Source of the DNA: Diogma glabrata
Lineage: Eukaryota; Arthropoda; Insecta; Diptera; Cylindrotomidae
Direction of reading: 5' to 3'
DNA length: 64,000 nucleotides
Assembly: GCA_963693315.1 (NCBI GenBank)
Contig: OY856186.1
Span: 282,808,412-282,872,411 of the forward strand
Positions 13,681 to 25,143 of the stretch are shown here, piece by piece. The notes under the pieces are model-generated. The model was not told the origin of the DNA, searched no databases, and was given only the letters and a program-made list of their open reading frames with translations. The translations under genes and the position numbers were made by a program. Positions within the stretch are counted from its first letter, which is position 1. Each line of letters starts with the position of its first letter.

Positions 13681-14096
13681 ATGTTTTTTTTAATACATTG
13701 AGATGTTGATTATATTTTTAATTAATTAGTGAATTAGAAAAACAAATGTTTGTGTATAAATGAGTAAAAAAAATTTTGACGAGCAAAAATAATTGCATTT
13801 TTTAAGTTTTATTGTAACTTTTTTGTTTTGTCATCCTATTTTCGACAGTAGAAACTCCAAACAGTTGATCGAAATTAAATTATAAGAAAAGTTATACTAC
13901 ACTAAACTTGAACGAAATATTCTGTTCTGACAACTGTAAAGCATTTTTAGTTCGGTTGAAACTAATTTTTAAGGTTTTCATGCCAATTCATTAACCAAAA
14001 GAAGCGGGTAGGACAACTGAATTTTGAAGTCAATGTGACAAAAATATTCGGTTGGCACAAATTGAGGTTGTGGTGAACGAGTTTTTTCTTTTAGTG

Positions 14097-14786
14097 ATAT
14101 AAAAGTCGATTTAATGATGCCGGTGAAATTGTTTTGGAGTGATGAAGACAAAGTAGGACTGTCTCCATTTGACCCTGATAATATCTAAAAGAATGTTTCT
14201 TTACAAATTGATAAAAGACTCTGTCAGTAGTTTTCATTTCAGAACAATTTTCCTCTGACTGCATTAGCCTTGCTTACTTACGATAGTACACGACTCTTTC
14301 TTTGTAGCTGATGTTTGGGATAAATCACTCTTTTAGATTTATCACGTCAAGGAGTGACTTTTTATTAATTACGACGATTAACTATAATCGAGCCATCTAC
14401 TGATATTTCTTCTCTATCAGTTTTCCAATTAGTTATCTTCTTGGCACCAGAATATCTCTTTTTAAAACAACCCCAAGAACAACCAGTCATAACTTTTCAA
14501 ACGGGAATTGGTGAACATTTACGAATGTACAAATCACCTTGCAAACCTTCAGCTTGTAGAACCATAGATACCACCCTCTATCTCTGCATTTCAATGTTTG
14601 AGGCTAGTTCTACTTAATCACTTAGCAACAACTGGTTTAACTAAATTGAAAATTTTCCAATATCTTTAAACATTTATACCTTATAGTTAGTTAAATTAAA
14701 TCCGCTCTTGACTCCAGTATTGACAAAAGTAAATGTATAGTAACCCAGTGGATGCAATCCTATAGGTATACTAAATTAGCATTATA
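14097..14786. other. No recognised feature
   Basis: AT-rich unique-looking sequence, without coding signal or repeats that I could identify. Confidence 0.4.
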
Positions 14787-15553
14787 TAGGGTTTCTCATT
14801 TCCCGTAGAAATTCAAATCCCGGGAAGCCGGGACAAAAAATATCAAATTCCTGGGATCCCGGGAAATCCCGGGAAACGCTAAAAAGCTAGATTTTTCTAA
14901 TTGGGTGGTAGAAAAATGTGTAAAATTAAAACAGCACAAAAAATGCGCTATTGATTTTTATATTTCCATTATTTTTAATTAGAAAAACTTCAAAAATTAA
15001 ATAAAAAAGAATACTTAAAAACAAAACAAAAATAAATTCATAATACTAATTTTTAAACAATTTTTCAAAAAACTAGGTTGTCAATGGCGCCATCACTCAA
15101 TTTTGTCCAAATTTTCGTGACGAAACGTCCATTGAACCATCCATTGAACCATCCGTCCAAGAGAACCATTAAACATAAATTAAGAGAAATGAAGCGCAAG
15201 TCTTAGGTAGATTTCTCAGAAAAATCTACCTATTTTAAGTTTGATTGGTTTTAATTTGTTGTTTATATGTGTCAAAAAAACCATACAAAAAAAACATGGT
15301 ACCATATGTGTCAAAAAAAATATTTTTCTAATTTTGAACGAAATTAATTACTACAGAGGGAAAAGAATTAAAAACTACTCGATTTTCGAGTGAGAAAACT
15401 TTTAATATCTTTGAAAAAAGTACAAAAATATGTTAATAAAAATTAGCGGGATACCCGGGATCCCGGGGTGAAATCCCGGGAAAACGGGATGAAAATTTAC
15501 CCCCGGGATCCCGGAGAAAACGGGATCCCGGGATCCCGTTTGAGAAAATCCTA
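14787..15553. mobile_element. Non-autonomous hAT-like element with GGGATCCC clusters
   Basis: Ends are TAGGGTTTCTCATTTCCCG and, inverted, TAGGATTTTCTCAAACGGG. Flanks GCATTATA (14779-14786) and GTATTATA (15554-15561) match at 7 of 8 bases, fitting a hAT-size TSD. Both ends carry many CCCGGGA/GGGATCCC palindromic boxes (14819-14876 and 15448-15540), which look like subterminal binding-site arrays. The interior has no transposase. Confidence 0.75.
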
Positions 15554-15622
15554 GTATTATATGTCCGTCCGTTAAACCTTATTTGCTTAGAATTCATGGA
15601 TACATACTGTTCCAGTTTGCTC

Positions 15623-15820
15623 CACTGAAAGAAAAAATTCGGTCGCTACAGCCGCTTTTGTGCCAACGGAATGTTTTTTGTTACAATAACCTCAAGTTCG
15701 GATGTTGTTTCTTCAAATTTGGTTCTTGAAGAAAAGACAACCAATTTGAAGTTATTGTGGCAGAAAACATTCGGTTGGCACTAAAGAGGTTGTATAGTGA
15801 CCGAATTTTTTCTTTCAGCG
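15623..15820. mobile_element. Foldback MITE, about 198 bp
   Basis: Almost the whole unit is one inverted repeat: the left half (CACTGAAAGAAAAAATTCGG, GTGCCAAC, GAATGTTTT) is mirrored on the right (AAAACATTC, GTTGGCAC, CCGAATTTTTTCTTTCAG). Related half-elements occur near 14010-14096 and at 11526. The TSD is uncertain. Confidence 0.75.
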
Positions 15821-15897
15821 TCACCAGCATGATACAAACTTACGTGTCGATAAGAAAAGTTTTGTCCATCGGAGCTTGACCATTTATCTCTATAGCG

Positions 15898-17009
15898 CAG
15901 TGATGGCACGTGGCACGCAAACATTCTGAAATTGTGTCCAAAATTGTCCTTAAATTAGCGTTTTAGGAATCATAATAAAGAAAAGACTTTTTCAGATATT
16001 TTGTAATAAGTTAAATATTACTGCTACTCCAGTAAAAGACGGTAAAAATAGTAGGGAACCTCCGAATTCTATGAATCAGCATCGATTTGCCTGAAATGCC
16101 TGAATCGATTTGCCTGAAAATTTTAAATTAAGCTCAACACACCGTTCATTTCAAAATCTACCCTTCGCGCTTTTTATTTTTAGGGGTAAAAACTACCCCT
16201 CATTGTCAAAACTTATTAAGCTACAAATTAAATCTTAACAGATCAAAACAAAGATTACAACCACATAGCTCAACCCTTAAAAACCACCCACTATTATGAT
16301 TACATTAAAAAATGTTATTACGGGCTACAAATTTATTTTCTTTTTTTAATTTAACTACATTAAATTTAAATGTTTTTTCATTAATATTTAGCACATGGCA
16401 TCCTCATGAGAACTATAATGACTGTCAATCTCCTCCTTTTCTTGATCTAAAATCGGAGCACTATTATGACAGATTTCAAATACAACTACAAGACTATCAA
16501 ATACAACAGTAATATTATTACCGAAATTTGTTCTCAAATAATAGATATATTCCCGGAAAAATCTGCTTTAAATTTGCCATTTAATTCTATACAAAAGCAT
16601 ATCTCAAAAAAGGTTTATAAAAAAAATACGTGAAAATATTTCTAAACAGTTAAAATTCGATCTTCATGCGGTTGACGTCTTTGCATTGGCAGTTGATGAG
16701 AATACTGATATTAACTCCGATGCCAGACTGGCAATTTCTTTGCGTTGTGCTACAGTTGGGCAAATACGACAAAATCCTAAAACTAGAAACTTTGCAAGAA
16801 CGAATTTTTATTTACACATCTTATGTTCGTGAAATTGTCTCCCTCCACGCTAACACGTCTCGTTAACAAAAATGTCACTCACGAAAAAGTAACGTTTTCA
16901 TCTCTTGTAGCAAAATGTACTATTTCATAATTGGATTGGCACGCGAAAATAGCAATTATTAGAAAAAAAATTGTTTCGGCACGCCAATAAAATTCAGTTG
17001 CGAACCCTG
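15898..17009. mobile_element. hAT element with perfect 8-bp TSD
   Basis: Starts CAGTGATGGCACGTGGC and ends, inverted, CAGGGTTCGCAACTG. Both sides carry CTATAGCG (15890-15897 and 17010-17017), a perfect hAT-type TSD. The interior includes a fragment of a hAT transposase (16516-16790). At 1112 bp it is far shorter than an autonomous hAT element, so it is an internally deleted derivative. Confidence 0.85.
16516..16790 (+). pseudogene. hAT transposase fragment (GTF2IRD2/ZBED-like)
   Basis: Translation gives LNLPFNSIQKHISKK, then after a frame change SKQLKFDLHAVDVFALAVDE followed by NTDINSDARLAISLRC. This matches the 'FALAxDExTDxxxxAxLxxxxR' segment around the first catalytic Asp of hAT transposases related to GTF2IRD2/ZBED/FAM200 proteins. 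The frame is broken at least once (near 16625) and nothing further downstream is recognisable, so it cannot be functional. It lies inside the 15898-17009 element, as expected for a deletion derivative. Confidence 0.65.
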
Positions 17010-17320
17010 CTATAGCGTCTATGCAAGTCAAATTCTATCAGTAAGGGTCAGTCTCCTTAAATTGATTGGCGCTGCAATACTCGACTTTTATGTCGTAAAT
17101 ATATCCAATAATAAAGAGGAAATTAAAAGAATTAAAATTACTTTATTTTATTTTAAATTTTTATTAAAATTGACTTAACGTGAAACGAAAACCCACCAAA
17201 TTCCTTTGAATTAATATAAATAAAAGCACTGAACACTTCAAACACACGCACACGCATGTTAGGGGTAGTATGAAAGCAAGAAAATAAATTTTCGGGGTTT
17301 CGCCAATCAAAGAATGAAAC

Positions 17321-17555
<235 letters not shown>

Positions 17556-17995
17556 TACTGTCATTATTTCCATATTGCATTTTAATGTAGTAAATAAACA
17601 CACACTCATACTATAGGGGCGTAAAAATTGTTCACCACTAATACAATTTACAAAAAAATATTAAACAACTACAGATAAGCAAAAAATATTGAAGCATTGA
17701 TGATATTTTCATTGTATTTCTTAAAAGAAATAAATAAGTGATCCTGCGACGAATATTTTGATGAAGTTCTTAATTACTTTCATGATAATTATCAGCAACT
17801 AACATTTATCGCTCCCTCTCTTTACTCTCGTTGCATTTTATGATTCTTTTTGATATATCTTGTAAACATAGTAAAATTTGTTCTAGTTTTGTTTTTACTT
17901 TTAGAGCTGCAACTTTGTGATTTTTGTCAGTTTTTGTTTAAAAGTGAAGTATTGTGTTGAAAAACAATATACAAATCAATATTGTTTACGGTACA

Positions 17996-18413
17996 GAAAA
18001 TCGAAGAAGCTGCAGTACAATAATTTGTCGTTATAATAATTTTTAATTTCAGGAAAAAACTGACGCGTCTAAATCATAGAGGAAGAACCATCTCTTTAAA
18101 AAATNNNNNNNNNNNNNNNNNNNNNNNNNNNNNNNNNNNNNNNNNNNNNNNNNNNNNNNNNNNNNNNNNNNNNNNNNNNNNNNNNNNNNNNNNNNNNNNN
18201 NNNNNNNNNNNNNNNNNNNNNNNNNNNNNNNNNNNNNNNNNNNNNNNNNNNNNNNNNNNNNNNNNNNNNNNNNNNNNNNNNNNNNNNNNNNNNNNNNNNN
18301 NNNNGAAAATCGAAGAAGCTGCAGTACAATAATTTGTCGTTATAATAATTTTTAATTTCAGGAAAAAACTGACGCGTCTAAATCATAGAGGAAGAACCAT
18401 CTCTTTAAAAAAT
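17996..18413. repeat. Identical 109-bp copies flanking the gap
   Basis: Bases 17996-18104 and 18305-18413 are identical over all 109 positions by eye, starting GAAAATCGAAGAAGCTGCAG and ending at TTTAAAAAAT. Such perfect duplication immediately on both sides of an N run suggests an assembly join error more than biology. Confidence 0.95.
18105..18304. other. Assembly gap (200 N)
   Basis: Exactly 200 undetermined bases, a placeholder length. Any open frame across it is meaningless. Confidence 1.
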
Positions 18414-18867
18414 ATTAATGCTTTATTAAATTAATTTTAATGCCTCAAAAAATTTATAGTTAATAAAATTCTAATTTAAAACATAAAAATGGCTTTTAAA
18501 ATACCATAATTTTCTTTTGTTCTATATTTTATTCTGTATTCTATACTATTTTTATCCTAAATATTCTGTACGGGTTTTACGCTCTATATTCACATTGATT
18601 TCACTAACTCCATAATTGATTTCGATTATAATAAATAAGTAATCAATGAGTTCGACCATTCTATAGTAGTGAAGTTCCTGATGAAATTTGCTAATGAATT
18701 CTATCATTTCATCAGTAATGAATCTTTTATGAAAATTCACTAATTATTTCGTCGGTTTGTTGGTAGTGAAATTCCTGATGAAGTTCATTCATGAACTCTC
18801 TGTTTTATCATTCATGAGTTTCCGATAGATATTCATCAATTACTTCATGAATTCCATAATACTAATA

Positions 18868-20111
18868 CAGTCAACTCTCTTATAACGCGATTTATTCGTC
18901 CCGCGTTATATGGAAACCGCGTTATGAGAAACAAAGAAATATAGAAGAAAATCATATAAACTTACATCGCGTTATATGGAAGCCGTTTTCTCGCTATATG
19001 GAATACGCGTTATGAGAAACTGAGAACTAATATAAATTTAATGATTTCGTACCGCGTTGTATGGAATCTTAGAAATAATTAAATTTTACACAAATAAACC
19101 TATATAGAAGGAAAATCGAATAAAGACGCCGATAAAATAAGAAATTTGAACCGAACCATTTTCGATTTTTTTGAATCTTCAGTAATCGTTAGTATAATTA
19201 AAAAAATTAATAAGTATTTTGTTACTTTTTTATTTTTTTAATAGTTTAGACACAGGGTGGCTCGAAATTTTTTAAGTTTAGCGACAGTCAAAGATTAAAG
19301 TTAAATTGTGCTCGAACGGGTTAAACCGTATTTAATACCTTATAAACAAGAAACAGTTCAATAGAATTGGTAAACTTGCTTTTAGTGAATGGCACAAAGT
19401 ACAAAGAAACACTAATTATATATTCAAATGCCTTTTTCTCAAACAAAAAGATAGCGCTTGTCTGTAATTTTAGTGTGTTTTTCAGTTTTCTTTAGTAAAT
19501 AATAAATCTTTAACGTATAAGAAAAAGATAACAAAAACTTGCGTTTTAAAATCGCCATGTTGGAAGAACTGAAATTAAAAAAAATCATATAAAATATAAA
19601 TGTTGATCAGTATTTTTATAAAGCCTCACTAAGTAGCTTTCAAACAAAAATAAATTTAATCAAATCGAATAACCCGTTCGAGCGCAATTTAACTTTAATC
19701 TTTGAATATCACTAAACTTCTTAAGAAATTTCGAGCGGCCCTGTGTCAAAACTAGTGAGAAAATGAAAAATATTAATTTATTTTATTATACTTAAATTTT
19801 ATTAAGATAAGTTTCCACAGTTTCCGAAAAATCGAAGTTGGTCACATTGGTACATCATTGCCGCCAAATCAAGATCGCTTGCATTCTCAAAATGCATTAT
19901 TAGGTTGTGATTAATTCATGAATAAATTATATAAAATGTCAAATATATATAATTTATTTCGATAATTTAATCATTAATTAATTAAATTTAATTTAATGAA
20001 AAACGCGTTATAAAGAGATTTCGTCGCGTTATAGGAGAACGTTCCCAGTTTTCACCGAGCGTTATATGGAAATCGCGTTTTAAAAGTGCCGCGTTATAGG
20101 AGAGTTGACTG
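18868..20111. mobile_element. Pogo/Tc1-mariner-type element, 1244 bp
   Basis: Termini are CAGTCAACTCTCTTATAACG and, inverted, CAGTCAACTCTCCTATAACG, flanked by TA (18866-18867 and 20112-20113). Subterminal CGCGTTATA boxes repeat several times at each end (18890-19060, 20005-20100). No transposase open frame remains. It carries a nested inverted-repeat element at 19243-19755. Confidence 0.85.
19243..19755. mobile_element. Nested inverted-repeat MITE, about 510 bp
   Basis: Left TAGTTTAGACACAGGGTGGC and right, inverted, TAGTTTTGACACAGGGCCGC, followed on both sides by TCGAAATTT and a shared AAGATTAAAGTTAAATTG tract and CGAACGGGTTA box. It lies wholly within the pogo-type element, so it inserted later. 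The TSD was not resolved. Confidence 0.65.
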
Positions 20112-20113
20112 TA

Positions 20114-21019
20114 TTCATAATGAAGTCAGCATGGTTTTCATTGAAATATTCATTAGAAGAGAAGAGCATATACAAAAGTAAATAAGTGAATTCACATCAC
20201 AAGCTCATATACGTTTCATTGAATAGGTAATCATGATTTTCATGATGAACTATTGTATGAATTCACTATTTCTCTTTTACATTAAAGACGAATGTTTCAT
20301 CCGACTGGAAATAAAGAGAACAAAAAACTAAACAAAACAAAAAACTATATAGATAGCCTAGTATGTATATTGTATACAATTTTGAAGTTAAACTTTCTCA
20401 ACGTAAGTTTTCTTCAAAATTGTACTGATAAAAGAAAATTTTAAAAATTTAATTATTTTAAATATGTAGAAAGAAAACAAATTGTCAATCACTCACGATA
20501 TCGTGTGCACTTGCACACGGACCTATTTTATAATTTTAAGAAATATGTATTACAATTTTAAAACTATAGAAGTCACAACTCGAATATGTTTTGTTGATAA
20601 AACATATATAACAGGTAATCAATCAATTCTTACAAAAATTCTTATCAACATCTTTAGTTGTAAAATAAAACAATAAAAATTTGCGCACGGTTTAAAAAAA
20701 AAATTTGCACACAGTGCTACAGGTAATTTATGATTACAACTTCATTTAATTTGAGTTAGTAACCGTTATAGATTTTCATTATTAACGTCAACATTGATCC
20801 CATTCGGTTAATAGCTAACAAATTGGAAACAAATTATTATTGCTTATCATCTATAACTGTGATAAAATAATAATAAATATTAAAAATTACAAATAAAGAT
20901 AAATAAAATTTTAATATTTCAAGTGTATTTTTTTGGTGTTTGTCATGTGAAACGTTTGAAAAATGAGTATGTGATGATGGATTTATCGGCTATCTGTGTA
21001 ATTGATATAGTTAGTTGTT
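20114..21019. other. No recognised gene
   Basis: AT-rich. Bases 18600-18860 and 20114-20280 share TTCATTGAA/GATGAAATTC-like motifs and appear to be two halves of one older repeat split by the pogo-type element. Confidence 0.4.
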
Positions 21020-21022
21020 TAA

Positions 21023-21271
21023 GGGCCGGTTGTACAATAGCAGTTTAGCTAAAGCTTAGTAGAACCCAATAGGAGCTTAGGTTAGGTTACAAGTTAGGTT
21101 AGTTGCTTGAACCGCACTTGAACCAACAAAATTGGGCGCTCAACTTGAACCCTGGCTCAAGCTCATACTCGCGACTAAACCGCAATTGTTCAACGCGCAA
21201 CTGAACAAAATATCAGGTTTAGCATAATTTCAGCTTAAACCTCGGCTGAACTGCAATTGTACAACCGGCCC
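21023..21271. mobile_element. Harbinger-like MITE, 249 bp
   Basis: Ends GGGCCGGTTGTACAATAGCA and, inverted, GGGCCGGTTGTACAATTGCA, with TAA on both sides (21020-21022, 21272-21274). A 3-bp TWA duplication fits PIF/Harbinger. The interior has repeated GGTTTAGC/GCTTGAACC boxes. Confidence 0.7.
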
Positions 21272-21432
21272 TAAGTGACTTTAAGAAGAATGTTTCCATT
21301 AAGATAAAAACTTAAAACACAAAAATCTGATTTAAAATATTTATTGGTTCACTTTGTGAGCGTTCAGCATTTATGAGTCGTTCAGTTTGATTGAATTATT
21401 TTATTTGATCAATTGAACCTCACGTGGTTAAT

Positions 21433-24013
21433 CAGGGGCGCACACGGAAAATGTTTTAGGCTGGGGGGGGGAGTCCAAAGAAATTTTTTTTTTAATTAAA
21501 AGCATTATGCAATAAAAATTACAATATTTATCACAACAACATATAGATACCTATTAAGACCTAGGTCTCACAACTTGCATTCTGAGGTGTTGATGAATGC
21601 TTTTTTAAGCTTTTGTGGATTGAACGCCCCCGAGACTATTGATTCCGGCAAAGCATTTCATTTGTACGATGCATGCACAAAGAAAACCCTCTGCATTCTG
21701 TCACTTTGATAGTGAGTGGTCTCAACAGTTTGACTGTTGACATAAATCGATTGACGTGTAAAACAGGGAAAAGAATATGGTTGATCCGATCGCATGATGG
21801 AACCGATACCATCCGAGCACTGCATATAATGGCGATGGCAAAAAACGGGTCAAAAACACTCGGCCTCCTCATTAGATGTAAAAATTATTTCACTCCGTAT
21901 CAATTACTCCACATTTTTAAGGCCTATATTCTGTATGGAGTATTATTGTTTCTGTATGGAGTATTATGGTCAAGTCTGGAGCGCTACATCTGCTTCCATC
22001 TTAGTTCTTTTAGACTCTGTTCGTGCTATGCGAATTATGGGTAGTCGAAATTTAACATCAAGTTTTGCTTCCCTACAACATCGTCTCACTGTGAACGGAG
22101 TGAAATACTTTTTACATCTAATCAAGAAGCCGATTTTTTTGACACGCTTTCCGCCATCGCCATTATATAATCGTTCCACAGTTGAAAATCGTGACTCCCA
22201 ATAAACCAAAGCTTTGCAGTGCAGTGTACTATCATATGCAAAACTATTTATCGTATTACATGGTGATTTTCAACAGTGCGTTTATATAAATAAAAAGTAG
22301 AGTGGAGAATAAAAATGAGCGTTGGGTACACTATCGTTAATTAATTCCGACTTAAAGGAAAAGCCATCGATGGATCCCGAAATGTATTGGTCGGTGAAAA
22401 AACTATGAATCAGCTTTATGACTGCGGGTTGAAATCCGTACACAACGAGCTTGTTAATCAGGTTGGCACGCAAGATTCGATCAAATGCTTTTAATATGTA
22501 TAATGCGATAAGATACGTTTTACAACCTTTTTCAAGTGTGCTGTTCCAACGATGTGTTACATAGATAGCTCAATAGATCGGTTGTTGATCTTTTGTTTCG
22601 AAAACCGTATTGGCTGTCAGATATTAATTAATATTGCTCGTATATTTTAGATATGACTAAGAGGTTATTGATCTATAATTTGAAATATCACATTTTGCAA
22701 AATGTTCATTTTTTGGGGATGGGCTGGACATTGGCTAACTTCTAGCATGAAGGGAAAAAATACCAGATTTATAAGATTAGTAGAAAATTTGGGTAAAAGG
22801 AGGTGTAAGTGATGATCTTTCATTTTCACTCCTGAAGACTGGATTTGCAACATTTCCTTAGGAGTTTCCAAAACGGTCGAGTTTAAAGGAAAGCGTTCCG
22901 CGAGCAACGTGGCTTTTCTTGCTGCGTCGGTGACGATTAAATCACCACAATAACAAGAGGGATAGAAGATTTGGTAACAGACTTTAAGGAATGAATGGCA
23001 CTGTAAAACTTTTGTCTGAAATGAACATGGTAGAAATGTTTCCGCTTTCGCTCTGTTAATTTCTGTTTTTTCGTTTTTGATTATCTGGTTCGATATTTTA
23101 TTGACATTTAGATATTGGGAACGATTTAAGGGATTTTTGTTATGGATCCAAATGTTAAATAATCTACGTTTGTTTCAAAGGGCCAATTCGGCTGCCTTGG
23201 AAAACTAATATTTTTGTTCGGGTTTCGTTATTGAGAAGCGAACGAATGTATTGAAAACATTCTAGTCAAACAAAATTTATACTATATTATTATTTTACTT
23301 TTATATTTTTTTAACTCAGATAATGGACCAACCTACCAGAGTTCCTGACAATCCTGGCCAAAGTAGTGAATTGCTTTTTTTTTTTTGATAAATGATCTTT
23401 CGTTGGTACAATTTAGAGTATCAGAACTTTTAGGTGGAACAGATCATAATTTGATTTTCAGATATTATAATTTATAAGTCTCTAAACAGATTAAATATGA
23501 TCCTAGTCTTGTTTGGGATTATAGAACTGCAGATTGGCAGGGGCTTACAGATATGTTTAATTCAAACATTTCTGGTTTTAATTCTTCAAAAATAATTCAC
23601 GTGGGTATGGGCAAGTTTATTCCAATTGATCGTTCCGAAAACTGATATATGGGTTTAGAGTAAATGTAAAAATGCAATAAATACAAATAGAAAGAAATGT
23701 ATGTAGAAAACTAATAGATGCAAAGAGATATCTATTTATTACGAAAAAAGCTACTAAATTTACTGAGCAACCCAGGTAATCCTCAAAACTTTAAAATTAG
23801 CGTTCAAAAAATCCTCAAAGAAAATTAATCAATATGTACTACCAAATTTTAGATCCCTAGTTAGCATCGTATCTTCTCATATTCAGAAACGTTAATTTTT
23901 ATAATTTATTATCACTATACACTTTACACTATACAATATCTAAAAAAAAAATACTGAAAAATTATCGGTTAGGGGGGTCCGGACCCGAAAACCACCTCTT
24001 GTGTGCGCCCCTA
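21433..24013. mobile_element. Inverted-repeat-bounded element hosting a LINE
   Basis: Left end CAGGGGCGCACACGG and right end, inverted, TAGGGGCGCACACAAG are nearly the same, followed on each side by G-rich tracts (GGGGGGGGG at 21463; AGGGGGGTCC at 23970). Flanks GTGGTTAA (21424) and GTGGTTTT (24015) agree at 6 of 8 bases, at slightly shifted distances, so the TSD is doubtful. Most of the interior is the LINE fragment described separately. Confidence 0.5.
21485..23800 (-). pseudogene. Rearranged LINE (endonuclease + RT), broken
   Basis: Minus-strand translation gives, from 23050 downward, a linker (TDAARKATLLAERF), RT motifs (ISDSQYGFRNKRSTTDLLSY near 22600, KAFDRILRANLINKLVVYGF near 22470, and the degraded catalytic box FAYDSTLH near 22230), and at 21670-21560 the C-terminal tail with poly-T (poly-A tail) at 21487. 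This matches jockey/CR1-like insect non-LTR elements. Two parts are in the opposite orientation: the RT C-terminal segment 21829-22085 (plus), and an endonuclease end plus linker at 23310-23730 (plus, including DNPGQSSELL and YRTADWQGL). Many stops and frame changes make it dead. The C-terminal part is homologous to the copy at 36526-37182. Confidence 0.75.
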
Positions 24014-24267
24014 TGTGGTTTTCATTGTTTTAAGCTGGCGAGTACTGAAGCGCTTAGATTAAATGTTGTAACAAAATAAACACAATCAATTAGATTATTG
24101 AAACTGTTACAAATCAATCAAAAACATCCTACAGTCACCACCTATCTGGCATTCTAAAAATCATAAGAGGAGATGAACATCCTGACGTTAAACATTAAAT
24201 CAAATAAATTTCCAGTACTTTTCCTACTGACCAAAATGAAATAAACAACTGCTCAATATTAAAACTA

Positions 24268-24273
24268 TTTATT
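24268..24273 (-). terminator. Poly(A) signal of protease homologue
   Basis: AATAAA on the minus strand (TTTATT on plus), 16 bases after the stop codon of the protease homologue. Close, but usable in compact insect 3' UTRs. Confidence 0.4.
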
Positions 24274-24288
24274 TACCTTTAACTAAAA

Positions 24289-25143
24289 TTAATTTGTAAA
24301 ATAGAAGATTAAAATAGAAATCATAAGAATTAAATAAATAATAGCAGAATTCGTTAAACATCCATGATTTGTGCTGAAAATCAAGCTTCGAGCAGCGAAA
24401 ATGTTTGAATACAAGCCTATATAACCTCTATCTTTCGAAATACTATGAAAAAGACTCACCCCGGAAATCTTATGATCGCAAATTAAAGCATTACTACGAG
24501 TTTCATTTAGTTTAGCTGATGGTTCAATTTCTGACACAAAAATCATATTATCCGTTATTTGATTTTGTTCCAATCTTTTACATTCTACTAAATCAACTAC
24601 TGTCACCTTCGTATACAAACGATTGCGATAACTTCTATCAGCATCCGGTCCCCAGCCAATAACACAACAAATTTGTCCCACGTTAACTATATTATTTTGA
24701 ATCTCGATTTTTGAGAATTCAGGAATTTCCAATGGAATCGCATCTCTCATTATAAGCAATGCAATATCGTTGCTTTCGTAAACGATTACTTTTTTGACAC
24801 GAAATTCTCGTATCGAATTTGAAGACTTTTTTAATATTGAATCACCTCCATAAACATAATAATGTCTTCCAGGAAACGGCTTTCCATTTTCACTTACACA
24901 ATCAGCTGACGTTAATATTTTTTTTGCATTTATTATTATACCGCCACAATAGTAAGCGGGACGTTGAAAACCATCATGTTTTATAAAAACTGCTACATTA
25001 TATGAAAATTTATGTTTAGTCTCAAAATGGTTTTGATTTTCTGCAAAAATTACATGCTCAGAGCCAAAGTCGTCGTATTTTTCTTGCGATGATGACAAAT
25101 TTGTTATTAGGAATAACATAAGACTTGATTTAATACAATTCAT
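24289..25143 (-). CDS. Serine protease homologue, membrane-anchored, likely inactive
   Basis: A 284-residue single-exon protein of the chymotrypsin (S1) fold. Residues 1-19 form a signal peptide. YYCGGIIINAKKILTSADCV (65-83) is the segment that normally carries the catalytic His in A-A-H-C; here it is S-A-D-C, with Asp81 in the His position. Asp126 (ESNDIALL) fits the catalytic Asp, and VIGWG (161-165) is the usual core motif. The region that should read GDSGGP is KISGVS (225-230): a Ser is present (227) but its neighbours are lost. With the His replaced, proteolysis is not expected, so it resembles insect non-catalytic serine protease homologues (clip-less). Residues 267-282 are a hydrophobic C-terminal segment, suggesting a membrane or GPI anchor. 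The frame is intact, with no intron needed. The activation site at the N-terminus of the domain is not obvious. A LINE 3' end lies about 190 bp upstream. Confidence 0.72.
   Translation of the reverse strand: MNCIKSSLMLFLITNLSSSQEKYDDFGSEHVIFAENQNHFETKHKFSYNVAVFIKHDGFQRPAYYCGGIIINAKKILTSADCVSENGKPFPGRHYYVYGGDSILKKSSNSIREFRVKKVIVYESNDIALLIMRDAIPLEIPEFSKIEIQNNIVNVGQICCVIGWGPDADRSYRNRLYTKVTVVDLVECKRLEQNQITDNMIFVSEIEPSAKLNETRSNALICDHKISGVSLFHSISKDRGYIGLYSNIFAARSLIFSTNHGCLTNSAIIYLILMISILIFYFTN

Larger units (their letters stand above)
11526..14096. mobile_element. DNA element with internally duplicated left part
   Basis: The left end reads CACTGAAAGAAAAGTTTATT and the right end, reversed, CACTAAAAGAAAAAACTCG, giving imperfect terminal repeats. 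They resemble the ends of the foldback MITE at 15623-15820. No transposase is visible. The first 829 bp are present twice in tandem (11526-12354, 12355-13119 and onward), and the second copy carries a separate insertion (13120-13680). TSDs were not resolved. Confidence 0.5.

Noticed and set aside
18096..18329. Open frame across the N run
   Set aside because: Consists almost wholly of undetermined bases.
18868..20111. Origin-like or regulatory CGCGTTATA clusters
   Set aside because: Better explained as subterminal repeats of a TA-flanked pogo-type element.
21673..22209. Overlapping plus and minus frames as separate small genes
   Set aside because: Both strands translate to pieces of the same LINE RT C-terminus because of a local inversion.
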